Part shown: positions 57,712 to 64,000 of the stretch, in pieces | Layout of the letters: each line of letters begins with the position of its first letter | Numbering within the stretch: the stretch's first letter is position 1 | NCBI RefSeq assembly: GCF_000016325.1 | Contig: NC_009436.1 | Coordinates: 1,302,001-1,366,000, forward strand | Reading direction: 5' to 3' | Source of the DNA: Enterobacter sp. 638 | Lineage (GTDB): Bacteria > Pseudomonadota > Gammaproteobacteria > Enterobacterales > Enterobacteriaceae | DNA: 64,000 nucleotides | Program-made: the position numbers and the translations under genes | Notes under the pieces: generated by a model | Seen by the model: the letters and a program-made list of their open reading frames with translations, nothing else | What the model was told of the DNA's origin: nothing | Databases searched by the model: none

Positions 57712-57825
57712 ATGTGGTATTTCGCATGGATTTTAGGGACGCTTCTTGCCTGTGCATTTGGTGTCATCACTGCCCTGGCGCTTGAACATGTTGAAGCGTC
57801 TAAAGCGGGCGAAGAAAATCACTGA
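57712..57825 (+). CDS. cydX: CydX, 37-aa subunit of cytochrome bd-I
   Basis: A single-span small protein (MWYFAWILGTLLACAF, then ALEHVEASKAGEENH), 37 aa, the E. coli length. It stabilises the haems of CydAB. RBS AAGGAG lies 6 nt before ATG. The stop overlaps the ybgE start (TGATG). Confidence 0.95.
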   Translation: MWYFAWILGTLLACAFGVITALALEHVEASKAGEENH

Positions 57826-58118
57826 TGATGAAAATTATCGCAATGCTTTATGCGGTAATGGATAAGCGCCCGTTAAGGGCGCTTTCCTTAGTGATGGCAT
57901 TACTGCTGGCAGGTTGTATTTTCTGGGATCCTTCGCGCTTTGCAGCGAAAACAAGTGACCTGGAAATCTGGCATGGTTTACTCATCATGTGGGCGGTTTG
58001 CGCAGGTATCATTCACGGCGTGGGATTTCGTCCAAAAGCGGTACACTGGCAGGGGATCTTCTGCCCACTGATCGCAGATGTGGTGCTCCTTGCAGGATTG
58101 ATCTTTTTCTTCAGCTGA
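57825..58118 (+). CDS. ybgE: YbgE, small membrane protein of the cyd operon
   Basis: A 97-aa protein with three hydrophobic spans (SLVMALLLAGCIFW, LLIMWAVCAGIIHGVGF, LIADVVLLAGLIFFF), matching E. coli YbgE. It overlaps cydX by one base. Its role is unknown; no defect in oxidase function is well established. Confidence 0.92.
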   Translation: MMKIIAMLYAVMDKRPLRALSLVMALLLAGCIFWDPSRFAAKTSDLEIWHGLLIMWAVCAGIIHGVGFRPKAVHWQGIFCPLIADVVLLAGLIFFFS

Positions 58119-58138
58119 ATAAGAACTGTCCGTTAATC

Positions 58139-58162
58139 TTATGGGCTTACCTGAGCCCATAA
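58139..58162 (+). terminator. Stem-loop after ybgE
   Basis: TTATGGGCT, 6-nt loop, AGCCCATAA forms a 9-bp stem 20 nt after the ybgE stop. What follows on the plus strand is AAATTTACTC, so any terminator in this direction is weak and some read-through into ybgC is possible. Confidence 0.5.
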
Positions 58163-58266
58163 AAATTTACTCTCCGTTTACTTTCCCCCATTCCAAACCA
58201 TCATTCCCGCGCGTATAGTAGCGAAGTTTGAAAGCTCCAACTTTTGTTGCATTACCGGGATGTAAA

Positions 58267-59360
<1,094 letters not shown>

Positions 59361-59363
59361 ACC

Positions 59364-59795
59364 ATGGCCAGATCGCGTGGACGGCGAGGTCGTCGCGAAC
59401 TCAAGTCCGAAATCAATATTGTACCGTTGCTGGACGTACTGCTGGTGTTGCTGCTGATTTTCATGGCGACAGCGCCCATTATCACCCAGAGCGTGGAAGT
59501 TGATCTGCCGGATGCAACAGAATCACAGGCGGTCAGCTCCAATGACAATCCACCGGTGATCATTGAGGTTTCCGGCGTAGGGCAATACAGCGTTGTGGTC
59601 GAAAAAGATCGTATGGATCAGCTTCCACCAGAGCAGGTTATCGCTGAAGCGCAGCGTCGTCTGGGAGCCGATCCGAAAACGGTCTTCCTGATCGGCGGGG
59701 CGAAAGACGTGCCTTACGATGAAATAATTAAAGCGCTGAACTTGCTTCATAGCGCGGGTGTTAAGTCGGTTGGCTTGATGACGCAACCTATTTGA
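59364..59795 (+). CDS. tolR: TolR, ExbD-type subunit of the Tol-Pal system
   Basis: 143 aa: one N-terminal helix (VPLLDVLLVLLLIFM) with the proton-carrying Asp24, which is Asp23 in E. coli because of one extra residue at the N-terminus (RGRRGRREL). A periplasmic domain that binds peptidoglycan follows (KTVFLIGGAKDVPYDEIIKALNLLHSAGV). Confidence 0.96.
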   Translation: MARSRGRRGRRELKSEINIVPLLDVLLVLLLIFMATAPIITQSVEVDLPDATESQAVSSNDNPPVIIEVSGVGQYSVVVEKDRMDQLPPEQVIAEAQRRLGADPKTVFLIGGAKDVPYDEIIKALNLLHSAGVKSVGLMTQPI

Positions 59796-59823
59796 TCATC
59801 TGCACAGTTTTTGGGAACCGATA

Positions 59824-61044
59824 GTGTCAAAGGCAACCGAACAAAACGACAAGCTTAAGCGAGCGATAATTATCTCGGCAGTGCTGCACGTCATTTTATT
59901 TGCAGCACTGATCTGGAGTTCGTTCGATGAGCATATAGATGCAGCAGCTGGCGGTGGCGGTGGATCTTCCATCGACGCCGTCATGGTAGATCCTGGTGCG
60001 GTAGTGCAAAACTATAACCGTGAGCAGCAGCAACAGGCGAGTGCGAAACGTGCTGAAGAGCAGCGTGATAAACAGGCGCAACAGCAAGCCGAAGAACTGC
60101 GTGAAAAGCAGGCCGCGGAGCAAGAGCGTCTGAAACAGCTCGAGAAAGAACGTTTGCAGGCGCAAGAAGCGGCAAAAGAGCAGGCGGATCAGCAAAAACA
60201 AGCTGAAGACGCCGCGAAGAAAGCACAACAGCAGCAGAAGCAAGCTGAAGAGGCGGCCGCCAAAGCTGCAGCGGATGCAAAAGCGAAAGCAGATGCTCAG
60301 GCAAAAGTAGCCGCTGACGCAGCGAAGAAAGCTGCTGCCGATGCGCAAAAACAAGCCGAAGCTGAAGCCGCGAAAAAAGCTGCCGCTGATGCGCAGAAAA
60401 AAGCGGAAGCCGAAGCCGCTAAGAAGGCTGCTCAGGAAGCCGAGAAAAAAGCCACTGCTGAGGCGGCTAAGAAAGCTGCAGCAGCAGAGAAAGCCGCCGC
60501 AGAAAAAGCGGCTGCTGCTGAGAAGGCTGCCGCCGATAAAAAAGCCGCGGCTGCCGAAAAAGCTGCCGCAGATAAGAAAGCGGCTGCTGATAAAGCTGCT
60601 GCAGCAAAAGCCGCCGCAGCCAAAAAAGCCGCGGCGGATAAAGCCTCTGCGTCAGATGTTGACGACCTTTTCGGTGATTTGAGCTCAGGTAAGAATGCAC
60701 CGAAAACGGGCGGTGGGGCGAAAGGAAACAATGCGTCACCAGCAGGAAGCGGTAACACTAAGAATAACGGCGCTTCGGGTGCTGAAATCAGTGGTTATGC
60801 CGGGCAGATTAAATCCGCTATTGAAAGTCGATTTTATGATGCCTCATCTTACGCCGGCAAAACGTGCACGTTGCGTATAAAACTGGCGCCAGATGGTATG
60901 TTGCTCGATATTCAGTCCGAAGGGGGCGATCCAGCCTTGTGTACTGCAGCTCTTGCTGCGGCACGCCAGGCGAAAATGCCAAAACCACCTTCGCAGGCGG
61001 TTTATGAAGTCTTTAAAAATGCACCGCTGGACTTCAAACCTTAA
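59824..61044 (+). CDS. tolA: TolA, inner-to-outer membrane linker of the Tol-Pal system
   Basis: 406 aa. One N-terminal helix (RAIIISAVLHVILFAALIW, about 13-31) is followed by a long Ala/Lys/Gln/Glu helix (about 60-285) built from repeats such as KKAAADAQKKAEAEA and AAAEKAAADKKAA. The globular domain III (about 310-406, EISGYAGQIKSAIESRFYD, CTLRIKLAPDG) contacts TolB, Pal, colicins and phage proteins. GTG start at 59824. About 15 residues shorter than E. coli TolA, all in the repeat region. Confidence 0.95.
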   Translation: MSKATEQNDKLKRAIIISAVLHVILFAALIWSSFDEHIDAAAGGGGGSSIDAVMVDPGAVVQNYNREQQQQASAKRAEEQRDKQAQQQAEELREKQAAEQERLKQLEKERLQAQEAAKEQADQQKQAEDAAKKAQQQQKQAEEAAAKAAADAKAKADAQAKVAADAAKKAAADAQKQAEAEAAKKAAADAQKKAEAEAAKKAAQEAEKKATAEAAKKAAAAEKAAAEKAAAAEKAAADKKAAAAEKAAADKKAAADKAAAAKAAAAKKAAADKASASDVDDLFGDLSSGKNAPKTGGGAKGNNASPAGSGNTKNNGASGAEISGYAGQIKSAIESRFYDASSYAGKTCTLRIKLAPDGMLLDIQSEGGDPALCTAALAAARQAKMPKPPSQAVYEVFKNAPLDFKP

Positions 61045-61175
61045 GTCATTTTTTCTGTGCAAAGTAGAAAAAATAGGCCAGGTTTAGTCGCAGGGTGTCG
61101 GTAGTTTTGTTTATTTGAGTTTGTTAACATTCTGCTAATTATCGTGGGTAATGTTACTCAGATAAGGGAGATATA

Positions 61176-62468
61176 ATGAAGCAGGCATTACGTGTAGCTG
61201 TGAGTTTCTTTATGCTGTGGGCAGCTGTGCTGCACGCAGAAGTACGTATTGAGATCACCCAAGGGGTGGACTCGGCACGTCCGATTGGTGTTGTTCCGTT
61301 CCAGTGGGCGGGCCCTGGCGCCGCACCTGAAGACATTGGCGGCATCGTCGCTGCTGACTTACGTAACAGCGGGAAATTTAACCCATTAGATCGCTCTCGT
61401 TTGCCACAGCAGCCGGGAACCGCGCAGGAAGTTCAACCTGCTGCATGGTCTGCGCTGGGTATTGATGCGGTGGTGGTAGGGCAAGTTACCCCAAGCCCGG
61501 ATGGCGACTACAACGTGACTTACCAGCTGGTGGATACCGGTGGCGCGCCAGGTACAGTGCTGGCTCAGAACACTTATAAAGTGAACAAGAAATGGCTGCG
61601 CTATGCGGGTCACACCGCGAGTGATGAAGTGTTCGAGAAACTGACCGGTATTAAAGGCGCTTTCCGTACCCGTATCGCTTATGTCGTTCAGACCAACGGC
61701 GGCCAGTTCCCGTACGAGCTTCGCGTTTCTGACTACGACGGTTACAACCAGTTTACCGTGCATCGCTCTCCGCAACCACTGATGTCACCGGCCTGGACTC
61801 CAGACGGTTCTAAACTGGCATACGTGACTTTCGAAAGCGGACGTTCAGCACTGGTTATCCAGACGTTGTCCAATGGCGCTGTCCGTCAGGTCGCTTCGTT
61901 CCCGCGTCACAACGGTGCTCCAGCATTCTCTCCGGATGGCTCCAAGCTGGCGTTTGCCCTGTCTAAAACAGGCAGCCTGAATCTTTATGTCATGGACGTT
62001 GGTTCCGGTCAGATTCGTCAGGTGACGGATGGTCGCAGTAACAACACTGAGCCAACCTGGTTCCCGGACAGCCAGAATCTGGCGTTTACGTCCGATCAGG
62101 CGGGTCGTCCACAGGTTTACAAAGTTAACGTCAATGGCGGCACACCGCAGCGCATTACCTGGGAAGGTTCACAGAACCAGGACGCTGATGTTAGCAGCGA
62201 CGGTAAAACGATGGTAATGGTGAGTTCAGCTGGTGGTCAGCAGCACATTGCCAAACAAGATCTGGTGACGGGTGGCGTACAAGTATTGTCGTCAACGTTC
62301 CTGGACGAAACGCCAAGTCTGGCACCTAACGGCACGATGGTAATCTACAGCTCTTCTCAGGGGATGGGATCCGTGTTGAATCTGGTTTCTACAGATGGGC
62401 GTTTCAAAGCGCGTCTTCCGGCAACTGATGGACAGGTAAAATCACCTGCCTGGTCGCCGTATCTCTAA
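61176..62468 (+). CDS. tolB: TolB, periplasmic beta-propeller of the Tol-Pal system
   Basis: 430 aa, the E. coli length. Signal peptide of 21 residues ends in VLHA before [12 protein letters not shown]; those first mature residues form the TolA box. Domain I is followed by a six-bladed propeller with [35 protein letters not shown] and similar blades that bind Pal. It lies 131 nt after tolA; that gap may hold a secondary promoter. Confidence 0.96.
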   Translation: MKQALRVAVSFFMLWAAVLHAEVRIEITQGVDSARPIGVVPFQWAGPGAAPEDIGGIVAADLRNSGKFNPLDRSRLPQQPGTAQEVQPAAWSALGIDAVVVGQVTPSPDGDYNVTYQLVDTGGAPGTVLAQNTYKVNKKWLRYAGHTASDEVFEKLTGIKGAFRTRIAYVVQTNGGQFPYELRVSDYDGYNQFTVHRSPQPLMSPAWTPDGSKLAYVTFESGRSALVIQTLSNGAVRQVASFPRHNGAPAFSPDGSKLAFALSKTGSLNLYVMDVGSGQIRQVTDGRSNNTEPTWFPDSQNLAFTSDQAGRPQVYKVNVNGGTPQRITWEGSQNQDADVSSDGKTMVMVSSAGGQQHIAKQDLVTGGVQVLSSTFLDETPSLAPNGTMVIYSSSQGMGSVLNLVSTDGRFKARLPATDGQVKSPAWSPYL

Positions 62469-62479
62469 ATAATAATTAA

Positions 62480-63025
<546 letters not shown>

Positions 63026-63034
63026 GAGAATTGC

Positions 63035-63829
63035 ATGAGCAGTAACTTCAGACATCACTTGTTGAGTCTGTCGTTACTGATTGGTATAGCGGCCCCCTGG
63101 GCCGCTTTTGCTCAGGCGCCAATCAGTAGTGTCGGCTCAGGCTCGGTCGAAGACCGTGTCACCCAACTCGAGCGTATTTCTAATGCTCACAGTCAGCTTT
63201 TAACCCAACTTCAGCAGCAACTTTCTGATAACCAAAATGATATCGATTCTCTTCGTGGACAAATCCAGGAAAGTCAGTATCAGTTAAACCAGGTTGTCGA
63301 ACGTCAGAAGCAGATTTTGTTGCAGATGGATAGCCTCAGCAGCGGTGCTGCGGGTGCGCAACCTGCGGCTGGAGATCAAACAGGCGCTGCAACAGCAACG
63401 CCTGCACCGTCAACAGGTGCGTCGGCCTCTGCTGGCGCACCTGTACAAAGCGGTGACGCGAATACTGACTACAATGCAGCGATTGCCCTGGTTCAGGACA
63501 AATCTCGTCAGGACGATGCAATCGCGGCGTTTCAAAGCTTCGTGAAGAAATACCCTGATTCGACTTACCAGCCAAACGCAAATTATTGGCTCGGTCAGCT
63601 GAATTACAACAAAGGGAAAAAGGATGATGCGGCGTTTTATTTTGCCTCAGTGGTAAAAAACTACCCCAAATCACCTAAAGCATCTGATGCAATGTTTAAA
63701 GTCGGCGTGATCATGCAGGATAAAGGCGATACTGCAAAAGCGAAGGCTGTGTATCAGCAGGTGGTCAGTAAGTACCCAGGTACTGAAGGCGCTAAACAAG
63801 CGCAAAAACGTCTTGGTTCGATGGGATGA
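63035..63829 (+). CDS. cpoB: CpoB (YbgF), division coordinator
   Basis: A 264-aa periplasmic protein. The signal peptide ends AAFA before QAPISSVGSGS. A trimerising coiled coil (about 38-100, VTQLERISNAHSQLLTQ, VVERQKQILLQMDSL) and a Pro/Ala/Thr-rich linker lead to TPR repeats (YNAAIALVQDKSRQDDAIAAF, ANYWLGQLNYNKGKKDDAAFYF). In E. coli it couples PBP1B activity to Tol-driven outer-membrane constriction. It is 9 nt after pal and the last gene of the operon. Confidence 0.95.
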   Translation: MSSNFRHHLLSLSLLIGIAAPWAAFAQAPISSVGSGSVEDRVTQLERISNAHSQLLTQLQQQLSDNQNDIDSLRGQIQESQYQLNQVVERQKQILLQMDSLSSGAAGAQPAAGDQTGAATATPAPSTGASASAGAPVQSGDANTDYNAAIALVQDKSRQDDAIAAFQSFVKKYPDSTYQPNANYWLGQLNYNKGKKDDAAFYFASVVKNYPKSPKASDAMFKVGVIMQDKGDTAKAKAVYQQVVSKYPGTEGAKQAQKRLGSMG

Positions 63830-63838
63830 GTATCGCAT

Positions 63839-63864
63839 GACCAGAAATCGCGTTTTTTCTGGTC
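63839..63864 (+). terminator. Stem-loop after cpoB
   Basis: GACCAGAAA (63839-63847) and TTTCTGGTC (63856-63864) form a 9-bp stem with a T-rich loop. There is no T run after the stem, so termination is plausible but not certain. Confidence 0.5.
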
Positions 63865-63912
63865 GTGCCGCCTGATTCGTAAGCAGTTAAGTGATCTTCA
63901 TCGAAATTTTTG

Positions 63913-63940
63913 TTGCGCTCAATTCTTAAATCAGTAATAT
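63913..63940 (+). promoter_or_regulatory. Promoter of the lysT-valT type tRNA operon
   Basis: TTGCGC (63913-63918), 16 nt, TAATAT (63935-63940), then a GC-rich discriminator (ATGCCGCCG). This is the usual form of stringently controlled tRNA promoters, about 50 nt before the tRNA-Lys. Confidence 0.75.
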
Positions 63941-63990
63941 ATGCCGCCGTTGCCAAGGGATATCAAACACCCCAAAAGCAGCAAAATAGT

Positions 63991-64000
63991 GGGTCGTTAG
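63991..64000 (+). tRNA. lysT: tRNA-Lys, first ten bases only
   Basis: GGGTCGTTAG equals the 5' end of enterobacterial tRNA-Lys(TTT), and cpoB is followed by lysT in E. coli. The gene is cut by the window end, so the anticodon is not visible. Confidence 0.8.

Noticed and set aside
60432..60758. Low-complexity Ala/Lys stretch as a possible frameshift or assembly fault
   Set aside because: The frame is intact from the GTG start to the conserved domain III, and such repeats are normal for TolA.

Overview
This window is chromosomal core DNA of a member of the Enterobacteriaceae. Nearly every gene has a recognisable Escherichia coli counterpart of the same length and in the same order (the region around minutes 15-17 of the E. 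coli map, ybeZ-miaB to tol-pal-lysT). It is not E. coli itself. The rhsC/ybfB/ybfO/ybfC/ybgA block is absent between ybfA and phr. The membrane domain of NagE looks like the Klebsiella type. Three extra genes (DUF969, DUF979, pcp) sit between pxpA and nei. An Enterobacter, Lelliottia, Leclercia or Klebsiella-like host fits best; I cannot fix the genus from sequence alone. I see no prophage, insertion sequence, integron or CRISPR array.

Layout. 1-3143: the start of ybeZ, miaB and the divergent ubiF. 3246-3945: a seven-gene tRNA operon on the minus strand (Met, Leu, Gln, Gln, Met, Gln, Gln in order of transcription). 4169-5833: asnB. 6084-12467: the N-acetylglucosamine regulon, nagBACD divergent from nagE, with two NagC operators and a CRP site between them. 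12639-14306: glnS. 14422-16596: the chitoporin unit chiPQ, with a ChiX small-RNA target in its leader. 16656-21662: fur (with the upstream peptide uof), fldA, ybfE, ybfF, seqA and pgm. 21775-25645: the inducible ornithine decarboxylase operon speFL-speF-potE. 25923-33709: kdpFABCDE. 34018-35895: ybfA and phr. 35906-42193: ybgI, pxpBCA, DUF969, DUF979, pcp and nei. 42309-54323: gltA divergent from sdhCDAB-sucABCD, ending in the SdhX small RNA. 54974-58118: cydABX-ybgE. 58267-63829: ybgC-tolQRAB-pal-cpoB. 63991-64000: the first ten bases of a tRNA-Lys gene.

How the genes work together. Amino-sugar use is linked across two loci: ChiP imports chito-oligosaccharides, NagE imports GlcNAc, NagA and NagB convert it to fructose-6-phosphate, and NagC controls the set. 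The TCA block (gltA, sdh, suc) feeds electrons to quinone, and cydABX oxidises the quinol at low oxygen. The pxp-DUF969-DUF979-pcp cluster reads as one pathway for pyroglutamyl peptides and 5-oxoproline. The two DUF proteins are the least understood genes here and are a strong candidate for its transporter.

The most unusual non-coding features are three members of one intergenic repeat family. One lies in the likely gltA leader, one in the likely sdhC leader, and one forms a 167-bp imperfect palindrome between sdhB and sucA. Two short conserved peptides are also present: SpeFL (34 aa) and Uof (28 aa).
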